Shown piece after piece: positions 34,934 through 46,727 of a stretch of DNA of 64,000 nucleotides (the first letter of the stretch is position 1; each line of letters starts with the position of its first letter). Source of the DNA: Sporopachydermia quercuum (Eukaryota > Ascomycota > Sporopachydermiomycetes > Sporopachydermiales > Sporopachydermiaceae). The notes beneath the pieces were generated by a model. The model was not told the DNA's origin and searched no databases. It worked only from the letters and a program-made list of their open reading frames with translations. The stretch spans positions 310,001 to 374,000 of the forward strand of contig BCGN01000001.1 of NCBI GenBank assembly GCA_001599295.1, given 5' to 3'. The position numbers and the translations under genes were made by a program.

Positions 34934-37900
34934 ATGAATATCATTGAAAGCTTAGAAGAGCTAAATACCACTACGCCTAAAGTGCGAAAAACCTATTCAA
35001 TAGTAATCAATCAATCCAAAAAAAATGAAGAAGCAGACAAGGAAAATCAAAGTCCGAGCGTAAAACGTTCACATCTGTCTTCATTCAGTTCAATGGATTT
35101 GAATGATATGCTGTTTGCTAACGGGACTGATAGTATTCAGGACAACACTCATAATGAATCTGTATTCTCATCCGATGGATTATCTGATACAACTAATTTA
35201 GCTACATCACCAGAAATCTTCAAAGCTGACAAAACATATAATAATGCCTCTCTGACTATTGAGAAAATTAAACAGCGAATGGCGAACAGTAGTAGGAGTA
35301 CCAATATAAGAGACAATACTACTCCTAAAGATAATCAATCAAACGATGAACATACCACCACTGACTCAGCTGAACGAAAATATTATCAAGAAGAAGCCAG
35401 TAGAGGAGAGAGTGATAACTTTAAAATTGTTGAAACTATTATTCCTATGGGTACTAGTATGTCAGGGTCAAATACAGATGTAACTACAAATTCAACTACT
35501 GATCGAACTGCAGATATCCAATCTGATAACGCCATTGAGCCAGTCAAACAACTAATACCCTCAGCAACAAAAGCCTCAAACTCAGAACCTATATCTCAAA
35601 GTAAGAACACATCTGAGCTGTTTAAATACTCGGCTCAACAATTAGATGACCCTGATTCAGACTCTGGCGATGATATTATCTCCAAAGCTCTTTATAGAAG
35701 AAGCAGAGCCAATAGTCATCAAATCAAATTTAAGAGATCTAATCTGTTTGTTGAGTCAGATGATGGCTTAGAAAATGAGAATGAATCTCAGGTTGAAACT
35801 GAAGGTGACTTAAAAATGCATTCAGATGAAAGATTAACTTCTAGAAGTCATAGAGGAGAGAAAAAAGAAGCGTATTTGGAAGTTGAATTAGATGATTATC
35901 AACGTGGAACTGAATCAAATGTTTTCTTACCTTCATCGCCAATCAAATTATCAACCAAGACAAAGCATACCAATGGCTTAGTTCTACCGAATGAGAACAA
36001 CTCCAATTCTACCAATGGTATTAATTCTGATGATGAATCAGATTCAGAAGCTGCACGGGTGCTTCAATCGCGGAAGCAAAGAATCGATAATTTGATCCAA
36101 CAAAGAAAAGTCGAAAAACAGAACGATTTGCCGGCTCATGACGACAACGCCAATTCTTCACAGGGACAATCAGACTCAGGATCAGATGATGAGAATGATG
36201 ATAGAATGATAAGTTCTGAAATCAGAGCCAAGAAGAAACTGACGAAGAAGCAATTAGAGGCTTTAACCAAAGAGTCCCAAAGGATTGAAATGTCAAGAAC
36301 TGGTACTTTAAAATCAAGAACTAACGTTACTTTTGCTAAATCTTCTTTATTATCTAAGTTTGGCTTTTCTTCCAAGAATGAAGACAAGAATAACAGTGGC
36401 AACGACGAAAATAACGACTATAGTCATCACAACAACAATAACTATAAAGATAAAGACATTGATGTGAATCCCATCGCAGGTGACAGTAACGATGAAAATG
36501 TTAATGAATCCAATCAAACCAAGTATACTCCTACCAAACATAAGGCTCCTACTCCGATCGTGGTTGGATCTAAGTCTCTTAAGAACAGTGTGAATCATCC
36601 TAGTACTATTGAGCTTGATTCTGACGAAGATTCGGACAAAGAATCAATCAACACTTTGAAACAAGAACTAAGGGACCCTCTTGCCAGAATAACTTTCTTA
36701 AAGGCTAGAAACAAAGCAATCAAACAGAATGAACATATTTCTAATAAACAGCTATGGAAAACTCTTGAATCAAAAATCCGTAATCAAGTTAAAGAGCTAT
36801 CGACAAAGCTAGTGATCCTTACTGAAGATATTCAAAAAGAAGAAGATGTTATAGATAATTTGTTAGAGAAAGAGATCATGAGAGCCAAGAAGATCAGAGA
36901 CCGTGAAAAGGCTAGAAGAAAATCAGGAAGTAAAGATGTAGACGAAGTTGATGAGAGTGAAGAAGATCAGGATGAAGACGAAGAGGATGAAATCAGAGTC
37001 GATTTTGATTACGAAATTCAAGATGAAATACCAGAGAGTGAAAATGATGAGGATGAAGGTGAAGATGAAGGTGAAGATGAAGAAGAAGAGAACGAAGAAG
37101 AAAAACAAGAAGAAGAAGATGATGATGATGAGGAGCGCATTGAATTAGCAGAATGTGAAACAGAAGAACCTAATGAGGATGATGAAACAAACAATGGAAT
37201 CCATATTCATAAGCAAAGAAAAAGGAGTATCATTACTGACGATATAAATGATGAAACCGAAGAGTCAGAATTAAATGATTTACCTGAAAACATAGAAAAT
37301 GATCAAATTGATCGCAACCCTTTCAATTCTAGCCTGGAAATTGAACCAAACCCTCAAGAATTGGACACTCTAAAAGCAACGAAGCTTCTATTCAATAAAG
37401 CAAACATCAACAGCAGAGCTGTTGACCCTGTTAATATTAATACTTTCAAGTCACCAATACGCTTATCACAAGTCTTTGGAATGTCAATTGGAACTCCATT
37501 AAAGTCTTCTTCAAACACCAAATCACTGCAAGAAAACAACTCTCAGTTAATGTTCGATGAATTGAGAATGAAACAGCTGGACTCTTTGAATTCTCAATCT
37601 GACGATATGGAATTACAGCAATTGACCTCTCAGAGCCAATCATCAATGATTTGTAAGAAAATTAGTGACCATGCAAATAGCAATGATATTATCAAAATGG
37701 ATGAAGGAACTATGCCTAATAGTACATTACCTGTTGAAAGCACATTGGCTGTCAATAATGGTGATGATAATGTTGATGGTGACTGTTATGAAGAGACACA
37801 GTTAGTTAATGATAGCATCAACGATAGCATCGGTATCAGCAATGGCATTATTGATGGTAGCATTATCGATAATTCTACAACTGCTATAACTACTAGAAAC

Positions 37901-39649
37901 CAAAATATCTCCAGATTTCCTTCTACGCTCCCAATTGATGAGACTACTAACAGTGTATCATCAAAATCTATTCCTCCAAGTGACAAGTCATCAGATTTAT
38001 CTTCATCACCTTCTTCACCTGCTCCTTTAACAGAAGAAGAACGGCAGACAATTATAGCGCAGTTCAAACTGCAACGGAAAAAAGAGAGAGAACAATTGCG
38101 AAGACAACGAAAACTAAGAAAAATTATTGATCAAGAAGCAGAGGAATCAGAAGATGAATGGCAAGGCATGGGTGGGTACGATACGGATGAAAATAGTTCT
38201 AATGATGATGATAAATTGGATTCTGATTTAGAAGAAATGCTTAATGATAGGAATAATGAAGAATTAAATGAAGGAGCAATTAGAGCCGTTATCGCTCAGA
38301 ATGAACTTGATGCCGATAGGAAAGCAGTTGAGGAGTTATTGGATGCTATTAAGAATANGAAACTACGGAAAAGAAGAGGAAGAGGAGGTATGGAGTTGGA
38401 GCTGAGTAGTGATGAGGAAGAGGAACAGAGAATGAGAGAATTTGCTAGAATTCGAAGAGAAAGGCAACGTCAGAAAATTCTCGAAGATGAGAATTTATCA
38501 TCGTTAGCAAGTAATCCTAAACGACAAGCGTTTTTCAACTCTATGATGGAGGATAAAGCAGAAAAGGAGCTAGCCAAATTTGCTTTCCAAGGTGTAGTTG
38601 AAGAAGAGGATGAGGAGGATAGGGACGCTGAAGAGGATAAAGAAAGAGAGAAACAAGCAACAGAAAAGGACATAGGATACTCAATAGCAAAAGGTGAAGC
38701 TTATAGTAGAAATGGGTCATCTACAATAGCAGCGACGCCAAATGGCACGGTAAAAAACTCCCTAGATTCTGAGAAATCAACTGATAGTGTTAATAGGAAG
38801 AAGAGAACAATAGGGGTTGATTTTATTAAGAAGGCAATGAGCTCTTTGTTTGATCTTGATGATGGTAATAATAATAATGTACTGGAAGAATTATTTGACC
38901 AGGATACTGATATTGATGATGAGATCCTCACTTATATCAATGATAGTAATAATAATACTAACAACTATGAAAACATTGATGATGATGTTAATAATAATAT
39001 TAATATTAATCCAGGTGACACCCAAGAGTTAGAAAGTACGAATTATAAACATTGTACTAGTGGCAGTCGTGGTCATAGTCATAGTCATAAGCTTATCTCT
39101 ACAGACTCTGCATCAGGCAACGAATTAACCCAAGAATCTGAACCAGAAGATACTCAGGATCTTAATACTATTCAGACTATTGATTTAACTAATTTACAAT
39201 CTGGCAGCAATAAGAGACCTCACAGCTTAATCTCTGTTAATGGTTTTGACGAGGATGACGATGACGATACTTTACCATTTGCTTCGAGATCCAATTCAAG
39301 AACCAGTCTGATATCCAGATTCTCATCTAGTAATAGTATCACTAATAGCGATAATAGCAATAGTAAAAGCGCTACTTCTATGAAGTCGTTTACTGACACT
39401 GTTAATGTGCAAGTGTCGTCAGGGGCATCAATAGCTAAGACATCTAAGGCATCGATTACATATAATTCTAGTAAAAGCTCATCTGTGGGTGGGAAAAAAG
39501 TGATCCGATCAATAGTGCAGGGAACGCAACACCAGGTGATGGAAATAAGGGAGAAGAGTAAGAATGGATGTAGAAAAGGTGAGATCAAGAAGAGTGTTAG
39601 TAGAAGAGGATTTTTATATCATCAAGTGTCAAGAGGGTCTTTTGATTAG
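34934..39649 (+). CDS. MRC1: MRC1, replication checkpoint mediator (Claspin homologue)
   Basis: Fork protein that links Mec1 to Rad53 activation and supports replisome speed. 1,571 residues from the ATG at 34934. The diagnostic MRC1-like domain lies at about 1030-1180: QEAEESEDEWQGMGGYD, then an acidic stretch, NPKRQAFFNSMMED and flanking basic helices. SQ/TQ sites suited to Mec1 are scattered, including a C-terminal group with DTQELES, LTQESE and EDTQDL. A very acidic Glu/Asp block sits near 670-735. Asn-rich runs are abundant and the protein is longer than S. cerevisiae Mrc1 (1,096), so insertions in disordered regions are likely. An 'n' is at 38358. G1/S boxes lie upstream. Confidence 0.93.
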   Translation: MNIIESLEELNTTTPKVRKTYSIVINQSKKNEEADKENQSPSVKRSHLSSFSSMDLNDMLFANGTDSIQDNTHNESVFSSDGLSDTTNLATSPEIFKADKTYNNASLTIEKIKQRMANSSRSTNIRDNTTPKDNQSNDEHTTTDSAERKYYQEEASRGESDNFKIVETIIPMGTSMSGSNTDVTTNSTTDRTADIQSDNAIEPVKQLIPSATKASNSEPISQSKNTSELFKYSAQQLDDPDSDSGDDIISKALYRRSRANSHQIKFKRSNLFVESDDGLENENESQVETEGDLKMHSDERLTSRSHRGEKKEAYLEVELDDYQRGTESNVFLPSSPIKLSTKTKHTNGLVLPNENNSNSTNGINSDDESDSEAARVLQSRKQRIDNLIQQRKVEKQNDLPAHDDNANSSQGQSDSGSDDENDDRMISSEIRAKKKLTKKQLEALTKESQRIEMSRTGTLKSRTNVTFAKSSLLSKFGFSSKNEDKNNSGNDENNDYSHHNNNNYKDKDIDVNPIAGDSNDENVNESNQTKYTPTKHKAPTPIVVGSKSLKNSVNHPSTIELDSDEDSDKESINTLKQELRDPLARITFLKARNKAIKQNEHISNKQLWKTLESKIRNQVKELSTKLVILTEDIQKEEDVIDNLLEKEIMRAKKIRDREKARRKSGSKDVDEVDESEEDQDEDEEDEIRVDFDYEIQDEIPESENDEDEGEDEGEDEEEENEEEKQEEEDDDDEERIELAECETEEPNEDDETNNGIHIHKQRKRSIITDDINDETEESELNDLPENIENDQIDRNPFNSSLEIEPNPQELDTLKATKLLFNKANINSRAVDPVNINTFKSPIRLSQVFGMSIGTPLKSSSNTKSLQENNSQLMFDELRMKQLDSLNSQSDDMELQQLTSQSQSSMICKKISDHANSNDIIKMDEGTMPNSTLPVESTLAVNNGDDNVDGDCYEETQLVNDSINDSIGISNGIIDGSIIDNSTTAITTRNQNISRFPSTLPIDETTNSVSSKSIPPSDKSSDLSSSPSSPAPLTEEERQTIIAQFKLQRKKEREQLRRQRKLRKIIDQEAEESEDEWQGMGGYDTDENSSNDDDKLDSDLEEMLNDRNNEELNEGAIRAVIAQNELDADRKAVEELLDAIKNXKLRKRRGRGGMELELSSDEEEEQRMREFARIRRERQRQKILEDENLSSLASNPKRQAFFNSMMEDKAEKELAKFAFQGVVEEEDEEDRDAEEDKEREKQATEKDIGYSIAKGEAYSRNGSSTIAATPNGTVKNSLDSEKSTDSVNRKKRTIGVDFIKKAMSSLFDLDDGNNNNVLEELFDQDTDIDDEILTYINDSNNNTNNYENIDDDVNNNININPGDTQELESTNYKHCTSGSRGHSHSHKLISTDSASGNELTQESEPEDTQDLNTIQTIDLTNLQSGSNKRPHSLISVNGFDEDDDDDTLPFASRSNSRTSLISRFSSSNSITNSDNSNSKSATSMKSFTDTVNVQVSSGASIAKTSKASITYNSSKSSSVGGKKVIRSIVQGTQHQVMEIREKSKNGCRKGEIKKSVSRRGFLYHQVSRGSFD

Positions 39650-39698
39650 TCCTCAACTGAAAATGAAATAAGAATAATATACGATAATTACTACAACC

Positions 39699-39732
<34 letters not shown>
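39699..39732. repeat. (AGT)n microsatellite, about 11 copies
   Basis: An uninterrupted AGT trinucleotide run in the short convergent spacer between MRC1 and the minus-strand gene at 39857. It is likely length-variable. Confidence 0.9.
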
Positions 39733-39856
39733 TTACATTCCATTATATCTATTAACTCTGATATCATTATTGTATTAAATTACTAATTGTCTTATACCAA
39801 CCTAAATATTCACAATATTCATACATCTCCTTTCATTTACTTTCCTTTATCATTAA

Positions 39857-42133
39857 TCAATACATATCGCCAGATAAATCTGAGCATAACGCATCTCTTA
39901 AAGCAGCATGAGAAACTCTAGAGACAACAACAGACTGTTCGCTGTTCACCCGAGTGGGAATCGCTATAGGAACAGAACGGGCAAAAATACCTTTATCACT
40001 ATTTCTTCTATCACTTATCTTTAATTCAGCCGTCTCATGAATCTTACTTAGGCTATCTCTATCACCTAAACTATCTTTATATGCCTTTAAGATATCCCAT
40101 GTTTGATTAGGCAGTAAAAAATGATCATCACCATGAGTGATATCAACAGAAGTATTGACATTACTAATACTTTTGCTATGAGCTGCGACAAGAGTAGCAT
40201 TAGATCGAAGTATACTTGATGTTACAGGATACACTGCCGGAATAGTTTTGTTCTTACTCCATCTACCATTTGAGATAATTCCATGACCGTTCCTTCCATT
40301 TATTACTTGTTCAGCGGTCTTTTCGACAAACAAACCACTAGCACGAGTTGTTGATTTGGAAATGTTTGGTGCTCTTTCAACTTTTGGTCGTAATGAGAGT
40401 GCTAATGCTTGACGACTGAAATAAAACTCATCATTATATATCTCTTTCAGGGATTCTAGTTGTGTTGGTGATAGTTGAAGGTCTAATGAGTAATTTGAAA
40501 GACTGTTTAGATTTGTTGTGATGGAACTTGTCGGTTTGCTAGTGTGGTTAACAGCTGTAGTAGCAGGGTCAGTAGTAATACGAGGTATATTGCTGTCATT
40601 ACTAGTATCACTATTGTGGTGATTCTTATCATTATCTTTTCTATCACATATTCTATAGTTGCTATTACTATTTATGCTATGTTCAACATCTGTACTCTTA
40701 TTATCAACTGACTTAATCCTCCATTTAGTTGGTGTTAAATCATTAGAACCTATTGACTCTATAGAGTCAATTGAAGTTATTGAATTATGATGATCACTTT
40801 GCTTTCGTCTTCTATCAATACCAAACGTCCTTCTAAAATCAACTGCACTTGATCGGTAGTTTTCTGTAAATGGTAGAACAAGTTTCGGTGGTAACAGATT
40901 CTTCCTATTCTTTATGCTACTCCTTTCATTCTTATCAGTACTTATACTACTATTGAAAACAGCGATAGCATCCCTATTAATACTGTTAGCCATATCGTCA
41001 TAATCTGTTGAACATCCACTAGGTGAAGAAGATAAAGATGAAGAAGAATTCAAATGAATTTCCTTATTTTCATTCTCGTTTTCAAACATCGAGTCAAATG
41101 AACAAAACGATTCCGAGTGTGCGTTATACCGTTTATTATTGAGAGCAGACTCATGGGATTTGAAATGCCGTAAAGCAAACTTAAAGTTAGGGTTTGAGTT
41201 TGAGCTTTTTTGCTTTGGTGAATTTGATAGTTTGAACGATACATATTTGCTTTTCTCTGCAGATGGTCTCGATGTGTTGTCAGCGAACGAAGGATGCAAT
41301 GGTTGAGAAGGACTTGTAGCACCAGAAATGACTTCAATTTTGTTGAGGTCGTAAATCGAGGGTTTCTTTTTCAGTTTCAGGTTCATAAGAAGTTTTGATT
41401 GTTTCTTCTTCAATTTTCTTAGTTCTGGTGAGGGATTCGCTGTGATTTGAGTAATTCTTTTTCCTAAGTTCCTGGTGTCTTCGTTATTAATATTATTATT
41501 ATTACTATTATTATCACTATCATCATCACTGTCGAAATCCCTCAAATCCCTGATCTTACTTTCATTATTGCTCAGTTCAATCTCCATCCCATCTGCATTC
41601 CCCATTTCGCAATGTTCATCTGTAAAATCTGCATTATACCCATTCGAACATCCTATTCCTATAGTTATATCATTTAACTTCTTCTTTTGACTCTTATCAA
41701 ATTGCTGTTGGAGTCCTTGTAGTTCCAGTCGTAGAATGTCTAAGGCGTTCTCCGTTATTCTCATATCAGAATCAAAGTATGATTCTATCTCATTTCCTGT
41801 CCCTTTGCCATCTCCAAAGTAAAAGGGTGATTCTTCATAATCATCATCTGTATCAGTAAATTTATACTCTTTCCATTTTTTTGTTGACGATAGAATGTCT
41901 AGCTGGGATTCAAAGTACTCTGATCTCAGTGACAGTGATCCTAATTTTGAGAGACACACTTGTGATTGGGTGATTTTTGTTGATAGGAGCTCTATGCTTG
42001 AATCCGCTTCCGTTAGGTTGTTATTCAGAACATTCAAATCATTTAATAGTAATTGATTTTCATAAATAATGGCAGCATTTTGTTGAGCTAGCAACGATAG
42101 CTTCTGGCTCATTAGTTCAATATTCACTTGCAT
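39857..42133 (-). CDS. Unknown protein: N-terminal coiled coil, long disordered body
   Basis: 758 residues from the ATG at 42133 (MQVNIELMSQK). The first ~75 residues form a clear Leu/Asn heptad coiled coil (LSLLAQQNAAIIYENQLLL). A second short coiled segment occurs near 120-150 (ALDILRLELQGLQQQF). The remainder is Ser/Asn-rich and basic, with many possible phosphosites. The C-terminal ~60 residues look conserved rather than random, ending SRVSHAALRDALCSDL. No family was recognised. The layout resembles cytoskeletal or spindle-pole scaffold proteins, but that is only by shape. Confidence 0.8.
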   Translation of the reverse strand: MQVNIELMSQKLSLLAQQNAAIIYENQLLLNDLNVLNNNLTEADSSIELLSTKITQSQVCLSKLGSLSLRSEYFESQLDILSSTKKWKEYKFTDTDDDYEESPFYFGDGKGTGNEIESYFDSDMRITENALDILRLELQGLQQQFDKSQKKKLNDITIGIGCSNGYNADFTDEHCEMGNADGMEIELSNNESKIRDLRDFDSDDDSDNNSNNNNINNEDTRNLGKRITQITANPSPELRKLKKKQSKLLMNLKLKKKPSIYDLNKIEVISGATSPSQPLHPSFADNTSRPSAEKSKYVSFKLSNSPKQKSSNSNPNFKFALRHFKSHESALNNKRYNAHSESFCSFDSMFENENENKEIHLNSSSSLSSSPSGCSTDYDDMANSINRDAIAVFNSSISTDKNERSSIKNRKNLLPPKLVLPFTENYRSSAVDFRRTFGIDRRRKQSDHHNSITSIDSIESIGSNDLTPTKWRIKSVDNKSTDVEHSINSNSNYRICDRKDNDKNHHNSDTSNDSNIPRITTDPATTAVNHTSKPTSSITTNLNSLSNYSLDLQLSPTQLESLKEIYNDEFYFSRQALALSLRPKVERAPNISKSTTRASGLFVEKTAEQVINGRNGHGIISNGRWSKNKTIPAVYPVTSSILRSNATLVAAHSKSISNVNTSVDITHGDDHFLLPNQTWDILKAYKDSLGDRDSLSKIHETAELKISDRRNSDKGIFARSVPIAIPTRVNSEQSVVVSRVSHAALRDALCSDLSGDMY

Positions 42134-44069
42134 TATGTTAATGATAGATAGTCGCAAAGATTATGGGTCATTTTAATTGTGAAACCCTGTAATCTAAAAG
42201 TTGAGTCAGCCTTATGATGAACAATAGTACCCTGCTACCAATGAAAGCCAATGTTCGGTAATCACCTCTAAGTTCTGTGAATAAAAGTAGTTTTTGTTAT
42301 ACTTCGGTTAATTCTTAACCTACTATTCCGCTTCTTGGAAAGAACCGAACAAAAGTCTTATCTGCCTGATTGAATATCAAAGAACTCTTTTCAACACCTA
42401 GAGTCTATTCTCTAGTAGTTAATAAATAACAAGTTAAAAATTATATTCTTCTTATGTTCCTNTATTACCTATCGGTTGATCGCTCTTTTCATACTATGAT
42501 CAAACAACAAGCGCTGGAGAACAATCAATCTAGCTTAGAATGAAACCTGTTTGCAGTTTAGACTTTTACTTGTTTATTTCTCTAATACCTATGAAATAAA
42601 GACGTTTGATATCTGACTACTCCGTTACTCTAGATATCTGAAATAGCCAAATAGAGATGTTGATAGAGGAGCACTTGATTCACAGCTTAGTGCTTTTTAC
42701 TATTTAACATCGGACTGTACTGTTTTGATTGTGCTTGAAGATTTTCATGCTGCACAAAGATATATGTTTATGTTTGTTCAATGTTCAATTGGGTAAAGGA
42801 TTAAAGTTGACTGGTTGTTAAGGGAAGATTTTCTGGAAATGGAAGAAAGTGGCTTTCCAGTAACGGATAGTATCAAATAAAAAAAGTTTAAATATATGAT
42901 ACATGTGAATAAAACTTTTGAGTTCAACATATAGATCCATAAAAGTTAAGGTTGGAACTTAAAGTTAAGATGAAAGACAAACCGATAGTAGGTGAGTATG
43001 ATTTGGGATAACCATATATTTAATTATAGGGCGCTGAGAATCTGGGTGTTATAAACTAGAAAGGTAGCTGCGTTATATTTGATCATTCGATCTAACAGTT
43101 TCGATATTGACTAATGCGTTTTTGTTGGAATTATAAGAGTTTTCGTTGAACTAGTTTTATAATATAACGAATGCCCTTTAAAATGAAACTGCTTAAAAAA
43201 TTTGAACCTTACTTTAAAGCATTTCCTAAACACAGTTCTGATGTTTGACAACGATTTATAAGCATGATTGAATAGTTATTTTTTAACAAAAGTTCAGAAA
43301 CTCAGCAACATTTTTCTGCAGCTGTCAATTTCCATTTATATTGCAGATCTATCATTTACTCTTGGATTTAAATAGTTCCTAAACTTCATTCTTCAATATT
43401 GAAATAACGTTTTGAACTCAAACTTCGATTGCATAATAATTATATAAGCGTTAAACTTTAATGACACAATTAATTGTCTATTTAACGATTTGATTGATTA
43501 ATGAACGAGTGGGTATCGAAGATTTTCTTTACTCGCTGCTGATGGAATACTATTTTGTTGGCAGCACATGCAAATAATCAATTAAACCGAGAATTAGGAT
43601 CATTTCAAGTTTTGAATTGATATTGGAAACTTATGACATAGATGAGTTGTTCACTGGACTGATTGATAACTGGGAATATAATATCCTAGACTCCTGTTCG
43701 TTGCAATATTGGCTTACCTATTGGTTAATGATATGGAATTCCTATTCTAAAAAGCCAGCAAATGACTTATAAACTTTTATTTTCAGGGTGACGATACTCG
43801 CATAGACAGTTCCTTCCAAGTGTAAATACAAATAGTTCAAGCTGGATACTGATGATACGTCCCGTAAGACGTCTATGACCCCTAAGGGCACAATATAATG
43901 AGCAAGATGAGAGAGTTTTCATGGAATATGAAACCACGGATTGTACTAGAATTTACGAAAATAGAAAGCACAGGTCATGTAGAAGTTATATTTTATTCCG
44001 TCTTTTGGTAACTAAACCAAGAACAACCGTTGATAGTTGATTCTTCGTTATGCTCTCTCACTGAATTTC
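42134..44069. other. 1.9-kb gene-poor region
   Basis: Intergenic DNA upstream of the coiled-coil gene and downstream of PRM1. No coding frame, tRNA or splice-linked exon was supported. One 'n' is at 42462. Nothing notable was seen. Confidence 0.45.
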
Positions 44070-46727
44070 TTACATTTCTATATGAGTATGAGGTGAAGCT
44101 TGTTGAAGCCTGAAGGAAATGCTCTGATGAAACTCGTTATACCAACTACTAGCAGAATCTCTAAATCTTTGTGGTTCTTGATGATCTGTTATATCAATTT
44201 CTTGTAATGTAACAGTATCATTAGCTGTGACTGATTTTTCACAGGATTCATATTGCTCTTCATTCAGTTCATAATAGCTATGAACAAAATTCTTATTATT
44301 TTTGGTAAGGGTACTATTCGGTAGAACATTGACAGCAAAATCTTTACAGTTTTCATTTTCGGCGCTGATGATACCATCTTTTGCACTATTATTACTATTC
44401 AGCTTTCTATTCCTGTTTCTCCATACAAGCATTACCATTCCTATCAAGAAGTTCAAAAACCATAGAGATAAAGTTACTAATGATACTTTTAATTCAAACA
44501 TTAATAATGATTTATACTGTTCAATGATATCTCTAATTAGATCACTGACTGATTCAACTAATTCTTCAATCGATCCTGTATCGTCAAATGTTCGCTTGAC
44601 TAGTTCATTGGTGAATACTTCAAAGTCAGAATTAATAGAATCATATGTTCTAGTATTATTAGTACTAATGGTTTCATTAATATGAGCGGTACTATTATCA
44701 TCATTAATTTCTCTATCTCCTTTCATTATATTATCAATATAACTATCGTTCACTCTTGGCAAAGTAATGAAACTATTTTCATTGACCCAAGTTAGCCCTT
44801 TGATAATATTATCGATTTTTCTACCAATAGTACAATAGACTACATCATCAATTACTGACTGTAAAAAAGTATCTCCGAAAACACTATTGATAGAATCATT
44901 GATATCATCTGATATTCTTGTAATGGTACTGTNAATCTCACTGGTTGACTTTCTTATCATTGAGAACAGCTTATCGTTTATATCTGATTCTGTATAATTC
45001 ATGTGGTTGTTGATATCATTTGTCCATTGATTAGACGTCTGGCTTATGATATCTTGAGCATTATAAGCAGAATTATTGATATTTTCTTGTAGTGAGGGTA
45101 GTAAGCCAGTAATTTGACTGAGGATCAAATATTGCAGTAAAAACATCAAGATACCGGCCAAAGCAATAAACAGAATAGTCAGCGGTTTTGATGATAATGA
45201 ATAATGGTTTAGCCAAATAGCATTTGATTTCTGTTCAGGGTTTTTCATATATTTGTTGATCAAATAATCGGCAAAACGTACAACAGGCTGCTGCATGTTT
45301 TCATAGCTTTCAATCAAACTATGACATCGGATAGTAGAAGAATTATTCTTATTAGGATCTCGAACAGTAAATGAACTAGGAAAACTTTCATTGTTACTGA
45401 AGCATATAGCTTCGTTATCATACTCATTTTCAATAAATTCTTTTCCCAAATTGTTGTTCATATTTCCATTAAAAACCTTCTCCTCAAACTTTTTGATTTT
45501 TTTCCAAGTTCTGTATTCCACAAATGAATAATAAACTATAGTGACTACAATAAACATTCCTAGAATCATCATGATCACTTTACTGATACTTCTAATAGCA
45601 TCTTCAGCTTTCGAGTAGAATAATTCAAACTCAATATTCTCGCAGAACTTATATTCTTGTAATTGCTCTTCCATATCTGTATTAACGCCATTATTCATCC
45701 TACTGTTGAATCCCATTTCATCTAACACGATTCCTTCCATTACTTCTTTCTTCAGTACTCTAAATGGTTTCCTTATCAAGTCCTCGGTACGATTCATTAC
45801 ATCGTCATAATTCCAAACAGAAGATTTGATTTTGTCTAAAGTACTGAAAACACTATCCGGTATTGAAACATTACTTAACTTACCAACTGACAAGTGGATT
45901 CTGTCAACTTCATCTTCTGCTTTGGTTGAATATTTCACTCCATTCTTTTGATAGCTGAAGTAGCCAGCACCTTCGTCTACCAAATCAGCCAAATCGTCAA
46001 TAACATCAGCTAAAGCATTCAGACCATCATCAATAGTATTAACTACATCTGATATAGTCTCATTAACAAAAGAGAGTACCCGTTCAGAAGCACTGATACC
46101 AACCGAAACAGTTCCTTGAATCATGGATGTCAAGAGACAAGCATAAGTTCCAATGAAAAGTTCAATCATAAAAACCAAAATATTCTCAATACCAGTAATA
46201 GTTAATAAGAGCATTTTCTGAAATCCTTTGATACTTTGATCAATACCTTGAACGAGCACTGTAGATACAGCGTCACCCATATAGTCTGGTAGTTTGATCA
46301 TCCACGGCAAGAGTTTCTCCACAGAGTTACATAGTAGCTCTGAATAGCTTCTAGTATTAGATAAAGCAGAGATTAAGCTTTTGGTAAAAAGAAAGATCTT
46401 CAATATCAACAAAACCATTATCAAGGAGTACTGATTAAGCCATACTTGAGACATTCTCTCCCATAAATTGAGGTATCTTCTTGGAGGAGGATGGGATTGA
46501 TAAATTTGTCTTTGAAAGCTTTGTTGATCATGTAATAAGTTTGAAATTTGGGTTGAAGTTTGAATTGGAGCTTCGCTATCGTTTTCCTGAACATTTTGTT
46601 GCTGGTTGTTCAATAAATACGGATTCGAAGACTGAGTTGAATACTCCTTTTCTTTGTAGATTCCGTTCGAAATATTCCCTTTGTTTATAGATTTTTTGAT
46701 TCTAGTCTTCAATACTTCGAAGAACAT
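44070..46727 (-). CDS. PRM1: PRM1, plasma-membrane fusion protein for mating
   Basis: Pheromone-induced membrane protein that promotes fusion of mating partners at the cell-contact zone. 885 residues from the ATG at 46727. The N-terminal conserved block WLNQYSLIMVLLILKIFLF contains membrane segment 1 (about 100-120). Further membrane segments lie near 170-210, 380-405, 515-535 and 745-775. Between them are two long extracellular-type regions rich in N-x-S/T sites, with predicted helical hairpins (SERVLSFVNETISDVVNTID). This order matches Prm1; S. cerevisiae Prm1 is shorter (661), so loops are extended here. An 'n' is at 44933. Pheromone-response elements lie about 300 bases upstream, which supports the call. 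Confidence 0.93.
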   Translation of the reverse strand: MFFEVLKTRIKKSINKGNISNGIYKEKEYSTQSSNPYLLNNQQQNVQENDSEAPIQTSTQISNLLHDQQSFQRQIYQSHPPPRRYLNLWERMSQVWLNQYSLIMVLLILKIFLFTKSLISALSNTRSYSELLCNSVEKLLPWMIKLPDYMGDAVSTVLVQGIDQSIKGFQKMLLLTITGIENILVFMIELFIGTYACLLTSMIQGTVSVGISASERVLSFVNETISDVVNTIDDGLNALADVIDDLADLVDEGAGYFSYQKNGVKYSTKAEDEVDRIHLSVGKLSNVSIPDSVFSTLDKIKSSVWNYDDVMNRTEDLIRKPFRVLKKEVMEGIVLDEMGFNSRMNNGVNTDMEEQLQEYKFCENIEFELFYSKAEDAIRSISKVIMMILGMFIVVTIVYYSFVEYRTWKKIKKFEEKVFNGNMNNNLGKEFIENEYDNEAICFSNNESFPSSFTVRDPNKNNSSTIRCHSLIESYENMQQPVVRFADYLINKYMKNPEQKSNAIWLNHYSLSSKPLTILFIALAGILMFLLQYLILSQITGLLPSLQENINNSAYNAQDIISQTSNQWTNDINNHMNYTESDINDKLFSMIRKSTSEIXSTITRISDDINDSINSVFGDTFLQSVIDDVVYCTIGRKIDNIIKGLTWVNENSFITLPRVNDSYIDNIMKGDREINDDNSTAHINETISTNNTRTYDSINSDFEVFTNELVKRTFDDTGSIEELVESVSDLIRDIIEQYKSLLMFELKVSLVTLSLWFLNFLIGMVMLVWRNRNRKLNSNNSAKDGIISAENENCKDFAVNVLPNSTLTKNNKNFVHSYYELNEEQYESCEKSVTANDTVTLQEIDITDHQEPQRFRDSASSWYNEFHQSISFRLQQASPHTHIEM

